Source of the DNA: Solobacterium sp.
GTDB taxonomy: Bacteria; Bacillota_I; Bacilli_A; Erysipelotrichales; Erysipelotrichaceae
Assembly: GCA_016280695.1 (NCBI GenBank)
Contig: JAEEHG010000140.1
Span: 1 to 9,393, forward strand
DNA: 9,393 nt
Reading direction: 5' to 3'
Positions 1 to 6,036 of this stretch are shown piece by piece. Both the position numbers and the translations under genes were made by a program. The notes beneath the pieces were generated by a model. It was given only the letters and a program-made list of their open reading frames with translations. It did not search any database and was not told where the DNA came from. The stretch's first letter is position 1. Each line of letters begins with the position of its first letter.

Positions 1-152
1 GGGTCATGGTCCAGCCGGAAAAGATCAACGATGTCACCATGGTCAAGGTGGCGCATGATATCAAGGAAAAGATTGAGAATGAACTGACCTATCCGGGTCA
101 GATCAAGGTCACTCTGATCCGTGAGGTCCGGGTTCAGGAACTGGCTCAGTAG
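1..152 (+). CDS. rny: Ribonuclease Y, C-terminal end (partial)
   Basis: This is the last 49 codons of a gene that begins left of the window; the reading frame starts at base 3 and ends at TAG 150-152. The visible tail reads [10 protein letters not shown], then [15 protein letters not shown], then [15 protein letters not shown], ending VQELAQ. This closely resembles the end of Bacillus RNase Y (a '[14 protein letters not shown]' type ending). RNase Y is a membrane-anchored endoribonuclease that starts mRNA decay; its KH and HD domains and its membrane anchor would lie upstream and cannot be seen here. The identity is reinforced by the next gene, because rny (ymdA) is directly followed by ymdB in B. 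subtilis. Only two bases separate this stop from the ymdB start, so the two genes are very likely cotranscribed and translationally coupled. Confidence 0.88.
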   Translation, partial: VMVQPEKINDVTMVKVAHDIKEKIENELTYPGQIKVTLIREVRVQELAQ

Positions 153-154
153 CC

Positions 155-928
155 ATGAAAATACTGTTTCTGGGTGACGTGACCGCCCGCAGCGGGCGGG
201 ATGCCGTCATCGCGGAACTGCCTGGGCTCAAACAGGCGTACGGGGCGGATTTCACCATCGTCAACGGTGAGAACGCTGCCCATGGCAAGGGGATCACGAC
301 GAAGATCTACCGCTCGCTGAAGGAAGCCGGGGCTGACCTGGTCACGCTGGGCAATCACGCTTTTTCCAAAAGTGAGATCATCACCGGCATGGACAGCTGT
401 CCCGACCTGATCCGGCCGGCCAATCTGGAACCTGCCGGGGCCGGTGCCTGCTGGGCGGTCAGAACCTGTCAGGGCAGACGCATCGCGGTGATCAACCTGC
501 TCGGGAATATCTTCATGGACTGTGCAACGGAGTCACCGTTTGCGGCCATGGACAGGATCCTGCCGGAAGTACAGGCTGATGTCATCCTGGTGGACCTGCA
601 TGCGGAAACCACCAGTGAGAAACAGCTGTTCTTCCACCGTTACCGGCAGCGGATCAGCGCCGTGATCGGCACGCATACCCATGTGCAGACCGCTGATGAG
701 TGTGTGCTGGGCGGCTGTGCCTTCATCAGTGATGTCGGCATGTGCGGACCATACGAGAGTATTATCGGCCGCAGCATTGAAGAAGTCATGGCCCGGATGA
801 TCGGCCAGGCCCAGACCCGGTTTACACCGGCAGAAGGACCGGCAATCATCTGCGGCGTTGTCATCGAGATCGATGACAATACCGGCCGGGCTCTCAGCAT
901 TGAGAGAATACAGAAACGTCCGTTCTGA
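155..928 (+). CDS. ymdB: YmdB-family metallophosphoesterase (TIGR00282)
   Basis: This 257-residue protein, close to the 264 of B. subtilis YmdB, belongs to the calcineurin-like phosphoesterases that hydrolyse cyclic nucleotides (2',3'-cAMP for YmdB). YmdB is reported to affect biofilm and late adaptive gene expression. The metal-binding residues are visible in order: Asp8 in LFLGDV, Glu39-Asn40 in NGENAAHGKG, Asn67-His68 in GNH, His149 in DLHAETTSEK, and His174 and His176 in GTHTHVQTAD. The set looks complete, so the enzyme should be active. No signal peptide or membrane segment is seen, so it is cytoplasmic. The ATG at 155 lies two bases after the rny stop with no strong ribosome binding site, which fits translational coupling. 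One small deviation is GNHAF at 66-70, where Bacillus YmdB has GNHTW. The gene ends inside a terminator hairpin. Confidence 0.93.
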   Translation: MKILFLGDVTARSGRDAVIAELPGLKQAYGADFTIVNGENAAHGKGITTKIYRSLKEAGADLVTLGNHAFSKSEIITGMDSCPDLIRPANLEPAGAGACWAVRTCQGRRIAVINLLGNIFMDCATESPFAAMDRILPEVQADVILVDLHAETTSEKQLFFHRYRQRISAVIGTHTHVQTADECVLGGCAFISDVGMCGPYESIIGRSIEEVMARMIGQAQTRFTPAEGPAIICGVVIEIDDNTGRALSIERIQKRPF

Positions 929-947
929 GGAACGGGCGTTTTCATTC
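914..947 (+). terminator. Terminator hairpin overlapping the ymdB stop
   Basis: A 12-pair stem is formed by 914-925 against 930-941, with one T-G wobble, a four-base loop (926-929) and a short T run (939-942) continuing into TTCATTCT. The loop contains the TGA stop codon of ymdB (926-928), so the left arm is coding. It should end the rny-ymdB transcript. The T run is short, so termination may be partial. Confidence 0.6.
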
Positions 948-1021
948 TGCCTGCCGGAAGCCCTTCTTCCAGTGCGGTTTCTTACCTGCGGCAAGACAGT
1001 GAAAATATGCATGGGATTACT

Positions 1022-1030
1022 TGATATAAT
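1022..1030 (+). promoter_or_regulatory. Extended -10 promoter for the glycosyltransferase gene
   Basis: TGATATAAT at 1022-1030 is a perfect extended -10 element (TGnTATAAT). There is no recognisable -35 box at the expected distance (1002-1007 reads AAAATA), which is tolerated in extended -10 promoters. Transcription would start near 1037, leaving a leader of about 26 bases before the preferred start at 1063. Confidence 0.6.
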
Positions 1031-1052
1031 AATTCTGGAAATGATGCAGTAC

Positions 1053-1056
1053 GGAG
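1053..1056 (+). promoter_or_regulatory. Ribosome binding site choosing the start at 1063
   Basis: GGAG at 1053-1056 directly abuts the ATG at 1057, too close for initiation there. It lies six bases before the in-frame ATG at 1063, which is a normal spacing, so 1063 is the better start. Confidence 0.6.
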
Positions 1057-1062
1057 ATGAAC

Positions 1063-2133
1063 ATGACCGCAGAAGAACTTAAGCCGGCGGCAGTGGAAGC
1101 TGGACACGAGGCAATGACACAGGAATTACCGGCAGATACTGCTGTTCCGGCAATATCAGTCATTGTCCCGGTATACCATGTGGAGAAGTATCTCCGCAGA
1201 GCTCTGGACAGTCTCCTGGACCAGACTTTTACTGATTTTGAACTGATCCTTGTGAATGACGGCGGAACCGAAGCAGAGGCAGCGATCTGCAGGGAATATG
1301 CGGATAAAGACAGCCGGATTGTCTATCTGTCCCAGACAAATCAGGGATTAAGTGCAGCCCGCAACCGCGGACTGGATGTCCACAGAGGCAGATGGATCAT
1401 GTTCGCTGACAGCGATGACTGGGTTAGAAATGATTTCTGTGAGCGGGCCCTGGCAAGCGTTCTGGCATCTGATGCAGATATGGGTATCTTCGATCTTGTT
1501 TATACTGAAAGTGATCATACGGCGGGGCATGTGCATCAGGTTAAACTGCCTGAGGGCCTGTACGACAGCGACACCATTCTCAGAGCAAGGCTGTGCGGAA
1601 AGGTTCAATGCTTTGTCTGGAACAAGATTTACCGTGAAGACCTGTGGGATGACATACGTTTCCCGCCCGGTGAATATTGGGAGGATGATGCTGTTATCCA
1701 TGAAGTCATTGATAAAGCAGGAAAAATCGCTGTCATACATGACATTCTCTATTACAAGCCACGCAGAAAGGACAGTATCACTTCTGCGGCAGCCGAGCAC
1801 AGGGAAGCTGCTTACTGGCAGTTTATCCAGCGCCGCAGACGCTGGGAATACCTGCAGCAGAACCACCCTGAACTGCTTTCAATGGCTGCTGATGACATGG
1901 TCATTTCGACGATTAAATACGGCCGGGACTGTGTCCTTTACAACGATGATTCTGAGGGCTTTGAAAGGATACGCCGCTGGGCAGAAACAACACATATTCC
2001 GCGCAAAGAAGTCAAACTGCAGCATCGTATCCGGTATACTCTGCTCATCTGCAGTAAACCGCTGTTCGGACTTATGGAACGAATCGTCCGTTTCATGATA
2101 AAGCAAAAGCAGTCAGCTGAAAAAAGGACCTGA
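1063..2133 (+). CDS. Glycosyltransferase family 2 protein
   Basis: This 356-residue protein (from the ATG at 1063; 358 from 1057) transfers a sugar from a nucleotide-sugar donor to a cell-envelope acceptor, as is typical of family 2 enzymes. The GT-A fold begins at about residue 31 with ISVIVPVY. It continues with the donor-binding LVNDGG near 64-68, an NQGLSAARNRGLD segment near 93-105, and the DXD-type metal site DSDD at 116-119 in FADSDDW. Further on are WNKIYR near 186-191 and EYWEDD near 204-209, the acceptor-side acidic motif of this subgroup. About 28 residues precede the catalytic domain. The basic C-terminal helix near residues 325-350 could rest on the membrane; no true transmembrane span is seen. 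It has its own promoter. The donor and acceptor cannot be told from the sequence. Its base composition appears somewhat less GC-rich than its neighbours by eye, possibly reflecting transfer. Confidence 0.88.
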   Translation: MTAEELKPAAVEAGHEAMTQELPADTAVPAISVIVPVYHVEKYLRRALDSLLDQTFTDFELILVNDGGTEAEAAICREYADKDSRIVYLSQTNQGLSAARNRGLDVHRGRWIMFADSDDWVRNDFCERALASVLASDADMGIFDLVYTESDHTAGHVHQVKLPEGLYDSDTILRARLCGKVQCFVWNKIYREDLWDDIRFPPGEYWEDDAVIHEVIDKAGKIAVIHDILYYKPRRKDSITSAAAEHREAAYWQFIQRRRRWEYLQQNHPELLSMAADDMVISTIKYGRDCVLYNDDSEGFERIRRWAETTHIPRKEVKLQHRIRYTLLICSKPLFGLMERIVRFMIKQKQSAEKRT

Positions 2134-2180
2134 CGATGCAGCTGAACAAAGCAGGCGTATTATGAGAAGCTTGATGGCAT

Positions 2181-2232
2181 AAACCGCGTGAGGACGGCAG
2201 AATCCTGTGGTGTCAGGAAGCCGGCGCGGTTT
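2181..2232 (+). promoter_or_regulatory. Structured RNA leader before the phosphatase gene
   Basis: Three nested stems can be drawn. They are AAACCGCG (2181-2188) with CGCGGTTT (2225-2232), CGGC (2195-2198) with GCCG (2220-2223), and TCCTG (2203-2207) with CAGGA (2214-2218). The asymmetric internal loops are TGAGGA against G and AGAA against A. The structure ends two bases before the ribosome binding site of the next gene and lacks a following T run, so it is not a simple terminator. It matches no riboswitch class I can name. A role in translation control or mRNA stability is inference. Confidence 0.45.
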
Positions 2233-2234
2233 CA

Positions 2235-2242
2235 GGAGAAGG
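2235..2242 (+). promoter_or_regulatory. Ribosome binding site fixing the phosphatase start at 2245
   Basis: GGAGAAGG lies directly before the ATG at 2245 (two bases after its last G). Its GGAG core is six bases before the ATG. It begins just after the leader hairpin, so folding of that hairpin could affect access to it. Confidence 0.6.
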
Positions 2243-2244
2243 AA

Positions 2245-2703
2245 ATGGTGAGAATACTGTTTGTCTGCTGGGGCAATATCTGCCGCAGCCCGATGGCGGA
2301 ATACATCATGAAATATCTGGCTGAACAGGCGGGTCTTTCGGGTGTCTTTGCGATTGATTCGGCAGGCGTATCCGCAGAAGAAACAGGGAATCCCGTCTAT
2401 CCGCCGGCCCGCCGGATCCTGCGCGCCCACGGCATCCCGTACGGGGATCACCGGGCCCGGCAGATGACCCGGGCGGACTATGACAGTTATGATCTGCTGA
2501 TCGGCATGGATACGGTGAATATTGCCCGGATGAAATGCATCTGCGGCGGTGACCCGGAGCACAGGATCCGGCTGCTGATGGACTATACAGACCGGCCGGG
2601 CGATGTCAGTGACCCGTGGTACACCGGTGATTTTGAAACGGCATACCGGGATATCCTGGCCGGCTGCACCGGCCTGATGGCAGAAACAGAACAGGAGAGA
2701 TGA
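2245..2703 (+). CDS. Low-molecular-weight protein tyrosine phosphatase
   Basis: This 152-residue protein is the usual size for the family and dephosphorylates phosphotyrosine in cytoplasmic proteins. The catalytic P-loop is C8-WGNIC-R14-S15 (CX5R), with Cys8 the nucleophile and Arg14 the phosphate binder. The general acid is Asp123 in DPWYTGDF. A family-typical GNPVYPPARR segment lies near 48-57. The residue after Asn in the P-loop is Ile12. As I recall, arginine phosphatases of the YwlE type have Thr there, so tyrosine specificity is favoured. The ATG at 2245 was chosen because it has a good ribosome binding site and starts at the beta strand preceding the P-loop; an in-frame GTG at 2188 would add 19 poorly matching residues that lie in the leader hairpin. 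Upstream is a glycosyltransferase gene, and such phosphatases often regulate exopolysaccharide synthesis. Downstream are a redox-type protein and a ribosomal GTPase, so its target is open. Confidence 0.92.
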   Translation: MVRILFVCWGNICRSPMAEYIMKYLAEQAGLSGVFAIDSAGVSAEETGNPVYPPARRILRAHGIPYGDHRARQMTRADYDSYDLLIGMDTVNIARMKCICGGDPEHRIRLLMDYTDRPGDVSDPWYTGDFETAYRDILAGCTGLMAETEQER

Positions 2704-2707
2704 ACAA

Positions 2708-3175
2708 ATGACAGAACAGTATATTCGTGAGTTTATCGCGCATGAGGAAAGCCTTCCGGCAGAAGAGCGTCCTTTTTACCATATGAACTGTGCCGAAAAC
2801 CTGCTGCGCTCCGCCGCCTGGCAGTATGACCTGGATGTGCCGGAGGAGATGTTTCGGATTGTCATCCCGTACGGGGCAGGAATGCAGACGCAGAATACCT
2901 GCGGCGCGCTGCTCGGGGCGCTGGGGGCCATCGGCCTGCTGTACAGCGAAGAAAAACCGTCAAAGGATCTGAAGATGAAAGCGGCCGTACGGGCATATGT
3001 GCGCCGCTTCCAGGATGAGTTCGGCAGTCTTGCCTGCGCGGCAATCAAACCGGCATTCCAGGATGAACGCCGGACCTGTACGCCGGTCAAGGTCAGAGCC
3101 GGCCAGCTCCTGGATGAGGTCGCTGCGGATATCGATGTGATCTATGCCGATTATCTGAAGGAAACAGGACAATGA
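2708..3175 (+). CDS. C_GCAxxG_C_C family putative redox protein
   Basis: This 155-residue cytoplasmic protein matches the family named for its spaced cysteines (TIGR01909/PF09719, putative redox-active protein). The four cysteines are Cys28 in MNCAENLL, Cys65 in TCGALLGALGAIGL, Cys110 in FGSLAC and Cys124 in RTCTPVK. The glycine-rich stretch before Cys65 (PYGAGMQTQN) and the FQDEFGSLAC segment are also typical. The second motif is CGALLG, a variant of the canonical GCAxxG. The biochemical function of the family is not established; metal or cluster binding and thiol redox chemistry are proposed from the cysteines. It starts five bases after the phosphatase stop, with GGAGAG at 2694-2699 as ribosome binding site. 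Its TGA overlaps the ATG of the next gene by four bases (ATGA at 3172-3175), which implies translational coupling with the GTPase fusion. Confidence 0.78.
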   Translation: MTEQYIREFIAHEESLPAEERPFYHMNCAENLLRSAAWQYDLDVPEEMFRIVIPYGAGMQTQNTCGALLGALGAIGLLYSEEKPSKDLKMKAAVRAYVRRFQDEFGSLACAAIKPAFQDERRTCTPVKVRAGQLLDEVAADIDVIYADYLKETGQ

Positions 3176-5673
3176 GGAAAAAAACTGTCATCGGTATCCT
3201 GGCCCACGTCGATGCCGGCAAAACCACCTGCATTGAAAGCATGCTGTTCAACTCCCGGCAGATCCGGAAGATGGGCCGCGTGGATCACCGCGACGCGCTG
3301 CTGGACTACGACGAAAACGAGCGCAGCCACGGGATTACGATCTATGCCAAGGAAGCCTACCTGCCATGGCAGGATACGGACATCTACGTCATCGACACCC
3401 CGGGGCATGTGGACTTTTCCAGTGAGATGGAACGCAGCCTGCAGGTGCTGGACCTGGCCGTCATCCTGATCAATGCCCAGGATGGTGTGCAGAGCCACAC
3501 CAGGACCATCTGGCGGTGTCTGGAACAGTACCATGTGCCGGCCCTGATCTTCATCAACAAGATGGATATCAGCTACCGTTCTGCGGAGGAACTGCTGGCT
3601 GACCTGCGGCAGCACTGCAGTGAAGACTGTATTGATTTCAGCGCGGCCGACCGGCTGGAACGGCTGGCCATGGTCAGTGACGACATGCTCAATGCCTTTA
3701 TGGAAACCGGCACGGTCAGTGATGACATGATCCGCCAGGCGGTATCCCAGCGGCTTTGTTTCCCGGTGCTTTCCGGCTCGGCCCTGAAAAACCAGGGGAT
3801 CAGCGAACTGCTGGACCTGATTGTCCGCTGTGCCCCGCAGAAGGAATATCCCGATATCTTCGGGGCCCGGGTCTATAAGATCTCCACGGATCCGGAAGGC
3901 AACCGGCTGACCCATATGAAGATTACCGGCGGGGTCCTGAGTGCCCGCCAGCGCATCAATGAACAGGAAAAAGCGGACCAGATCCGGATCTACAGCGGGC
4001 CGGAGTACCGCATGGTGCAGCAGGCCGAAGCCGGCATGATCTGTGCTGTCAAGGGCCTCGCCAGCGTGGAAACCGGCCAGGGCCTGGGATATGAGGAAAA
4101 CCGCACCCGGCCGCTCCTGCAGGCCTGCATGGACTACGAGCTGCTGGTGCCGGAAGGAACCGACATGCTCAGGCTGACCGAAACCTGCCGGCGGATCGCC
4201 GACGAGGATCCGCAGCTGATGCTGACAATCGATCCGGTGACCCGGAATATCCATATCCGCATCATGGGTGAAATGCAGAAAGAGATCCTCGAAGACCGGA
4301 TCCGGCAGGCCTGCGGGGTTTCCGTGGGTTTCAGTTCCGGCGGGATTCTCTACCAGGAAACCATTGCGGCCCCGGTGATCGGTGTCGGCCACTTTGAGCC
4401 GCTGCGCCATTATGCGGAAGTCGTGCTGAAGCTCAGCCCGCTGCTGCGGGGGCGTGGGCTGCTGATCGACTCGGAATGCCCGGTTGACAATCTGTCTCTG
4501 AGCTGGCAGAAATCCATATTCACCAGCCTGCGGATGAGTGAACTGCCCGGGATCCTGACCGGCTCACCGTTAACGGATATGCGTATAACTATTCTCAACG
4601 GCCGGGCCCATCCCAAACATACCGAAGGGGGAGACTTCCGCGAGGCGGCCCTGCGGGCAGTCCGCATGGGGCTGATGAAGGCCGGCGGGGTGCTGCTGGA
4701 GCCGATGGTCAGCTATACCGTTACCCTGCCGCAGGAATACCTGAGCCGGGCCCTCTATGACCTGGAACAGCATCAGGCTTCCGTGCAGATCAGGGAAGCG
4801 GGAGAGGGCCAGTCTGTCATCAGCGGGCGGGGACCGCTGCGGCTCATGCGCAATTACCAGCAGGACGTGACGTCCTATACCCGCGGCCGCGGCACCTATG
4901 AAGCAGTACCGGACGGCTATGCGGAAACGGCCGAACAGGAAGCCCTGGTGACAGCCGGCGGCTATGATCCCGAGCGGGACCTGGCGCATCCGTCAGCCTC
5001 GGTATTCTGCGAACACGGCAGCGGCTTTGCCGTTCCGTGGTATGAGGTCGAAGACCACATGCACCTGGAACTGCAGAAGGAGACGAACAATACAGCCTAC
5101 CAGCACCGCCGGTACCAGGTCAGCGCCGCAGACCTTAACCGGTTGAATGACATGGCCGGGGGGAAGAACCGGAAGGAAGACACCTATATCCGTGATCCCA
5201 GGAAACCGCTGAGCAGCGACCCGGTCCGCATCAAGGTCCGCGATGAACTGCCCACCTGCATGATTATTGACGGCTACAACATGATCTACGGCTGGGACAG
5301 CATGAAAGCCATGGCGGAAATCGATATCACCACAGCCCGGGAGAAACTGATCGATGAACTGTTCAGCTACCAGGCCTATCTGGGGCACCGCATGATCCTG
5401 GTGTTTGACGGCTACCGGCGGCCGGACAACTACGGTACTTCCTACCGCCGCGGCAAGGACATGAAGATTGTCTATACCCGCACCAATCAGACCGCGGACC
5501 AGTATATCGAGGAGATTACCAGCGAGATGAAGAAGAAGTACAACCTGATCGTGGTTACTTCGGACAACCTGATCCAGAACGCCGTGTTTGCCCAGGGTGC
5601 CATGCGCATGTCGGCCCGCGAGCTGGAGAACCAGATCCGTTTCCGGCGCGGGCAGGGCAGCTACAGCATCTGA
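3172..5673 (+). CDS. TetM/EF-G-like ribosomal GTPase fused to YacP/Rae1-like NYN nuclease
   Basis: This 833-residue protein joins a full-length translation GTPase to a C-terminal nuclease domain. The G motifs are AHVDAGKTT (11-19), the switch I motif RSHGITI (51-57, His53 where TetM and EF-G have Arg), DTPGH (75-79), NKMD (129-132) and SGSALKN near 201-207. Domains II-V follow to about residue 590, with TetM-like LMKAGGVLLEP and LPQEYLSRALYD. TetM itself is about 639 residues. A linker of about 100 residues contains SVFCEHGSGFAVPW (610-623). From about 696 comes a NYN domain like B. subtilis YacP/Rae1. It has Asp700 in IIDGYNMI, Asp746 in VFDGYR, TNQTADQYIE (771-780), TSDNLIQ (796-802) and QGAMRMSARELENQI. 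The basic tail of Rae1 is shortened. Rae1 cuts mRNA in the ribosomal A site, so a GTP-driven ribosome-directed nuclease is inferred. The tetracycline-displacing loop is not conserved. The gene overlaps the preceding one by four bases. Confidence 0.87.
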   Translation: MRKKTVIGILAHVDAGKTTCIESMLFNSRQIRKMGRVDHRDALLDYDENERSHGITIYAKEAYLPWQDTDIYVIDTPGHVDFSSEMERSLQVLDLAVILINAQDGVQSHTRTIWRCLEQYHVPALIFINKMDISYRSAEELLADLRQHCSEDCIDFSAADRLERLAMVSDDMLNAFMETGTVSDDMIRQAVSQRLCFPVLSGSALKNQGISELLDLIVRCAPQKEYPDIFGARVYKISTDPEGNRLTHMKITGGVLSARQRINEQEKADQIRIYSGPEYRMVQQAEAGMICAVKGLASVETGQGLGYEENRTRPLLQACMDYELLVPEGTDMLRLTETCRRIADEDPQLMLTIDPVTRNIHIRIMGEMQKEILEDRIRQACGVSVGFSSGGILYQETIAAPVIGVGHFEPLRHYAEVVLKLSPLLRGRGLLIDSECPVDNLSLSWQKSIFTSLRMSELPGILTGSPLTDMRITILNGRAHPKHTEGGDFREAALRAVRMGLMKAGGVLLEPMVSYTVTLPQEYLSRALYDLEQHQASVQIREAGEGQSVISGRGPLRLMRNYQQDVTSYTRGRGTYEAVPDGYAETAEQEALVTAGGYDPERDLAHPSASVFCEHGSGFAVPWYEVEDHMHLELQKETNNTAYQHRRYQVSAADLNRLNDMAGGKNRKEDTYIRDPRKPLSSDPVRIKVRDELPTCMIIDGYNMIYGWDSMKAMAEIDITTAREKLIDELFSYQAYLGHRMILVFDGYRRPDNYGTSYRRGKDMKIVYTRTNQTADQYIEEITSEMKKKYNLIVVTSDNLIQNAVFAQGAMRMSARELENQIRFRRGQGSYSI

Positions 5674-5714
5674 ACAGGCACATGTATGTTAATATTTTTA
5701 ATCGCCTGAGATTG

Positions 5715-5743
5715 TTGAAGTGTAAAAACGCGGATGATATAAT
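5715..5743 (+). promoter_or_regulatory. Sigma-A type promoter of the ferredoxin gene
   Basis: TTGAAG (5715-5720), a 17-base spacer and TATAAT (5738-5743) give a near-consensus promoter, further strengthened by an extended TGA just before the -10. Transcription would start near 5750. That would put the AGGAGG ribosome binding site (5751-5756) at the very 5' end of the mRNA. Confidence 0.8.
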
Positions 5744-5767
5744 TTGTGACAGGAGGTAATTACCATT

Positions 5768-5944
5768 ATGCCAGTAACAGTTGATAAGGAACTCTGCATC
5801 GGTTGCGGAGCCTGTGTAGGAGTTTGCCCGGTAGGCGCTCTGGAACTCGACGACGAGGGAAAGTCCCAGTGCAATGAGGACCTGTGCATCGATTGCCAGT
5901 CTTGTGTAGGTTCCTGCCCGGTAGAAGCTATCGCAGCGAAGTAA
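5768..5944 (+). CDS. 2[4Fe-4S] ferredoxin
   Basis: This 58-residue electron carrier has the two CxxCxxCxxxCP motifs of a clostridial-type ferredoxin. They are Cys10, Cys13, Cys16 and Cys20 followed by Pro, and Cys40, Cys43, Cys46 and Cys50 followed by Pro. Each cluster is bound by three cysteines of one motif and the last cysteine of the other. The protein is small, acidic and cytoplasmic, and would pass low-potential electrons between enzymes such as pyruvate:ferredoxin oxidoreductase and hydrogenase in an anaerobe. A ninth cysteine, Cys35, lies between the motifs and is not needed for cluster binding. The ATG at 5768 follows AGGAGG by eleven bases, slightly long; no closer in-frame start exists. 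The gene has its own strong promoter and terminator, so it is a single-gene unit, probably well expressed. Confidence 0.95.
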   Translation: MPVTVDKELCIGCGACVGVCPVGALELDDEGKSQCNEDLCIDCQSCVGSCPVEAIAAK

Positions 5945-5954
5945 AAAAACGCAG

Positions 5955-5985
5955 AAAACCGTCCTTGATCAGGGCGGTTTTTTGT
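5955..5985 (+). terminator. Rho-independent terminator of the ferredoxin gene
   Basis: An 11-pair stem, AAAACCGTCCT (5955-5965) with AGGGCGGTTTT (5971-5981), contains one T-G wobble and closes a five-base loop. The T run covers 5978-5983. It lies eleven bases after the ferredoxin stop and also isolates the ABC importer operon from upstream transcription. Confidence 0.9.
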
Positions 5986-6022
5986 TGTCCGGGCTTGGGC
6001 GGTGTTATGGCGTAATCGTTTC

Positions 6023-6036
6023 CGAAAGCGTTTACA
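6023..6036 (-). promoter_or_regulatory. cre-like CcpA operator over the importer promoter
   Basis: Read on the minus strand the site is TGTAAACGCTTTCG, which fits 13 of 14 positions of the consensus TGWAARCGYTWNCW. It overlaps the -35 box (6031-6036), so bound CcpA would be expected to block transcription when preferred sugars are present. A weaker overlapping match on the plus strand (6011-6024, 11 of 14 positions) lies just upstream. Confidence 0.65.

Noticed and set aside
1352..2098. Open frame of 248 codons on the plus strand in another frame of the glycosyltransferase gene
   Set aside because: The overlapping frame carries all glycosyltransferase motifs; this one has none.
2114..2146. 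Direct repeat CAGCTGAA at 2114-2121 and 2139-2146
   Set aside because: Eight bases at one spacing, partly in coding sequence; likely chance.
2158..2163. TATTAT as a -10 box for the phosphatase-GTPase cluster
   Set aside because: No -35-like hexamer at 16-18 bases and no extended TGn; too weak to report as a promoter, so the promoter of this cluster remains unidentified.
2181..2232. Resemblance of parts of the leader to a guanidine-III type riboswitch
   Set aside because: Only short shared words; the helix arrangement does not match what I remember of that class, and the downstream gene is not a guanidine gene.
3151..4410. Long open frame of 419 codons on the minus strand inside the GTPase-fusion gene
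   Set aside because: It lies opposite a gene with clear family motifs, shows no recognisable motif, and long antisense frames are expected from GC-biased third positions.
3172..5673. Simple call as a tetracycline-resistance ribosomal protection protein
   Set aside because: The characteristic domain IV loop is not conserved and a nuclease domain is appended, so resistance cannot be claimed from sequence.
5675..5708. CAGGC...GCCTG inverted repeat after the GTPase-fusion gene as a terminator
   Set aside because: Only five pairs with a 24-base loop and no T run after it; read-through toward the ferredoxin gene cannot be excluded.
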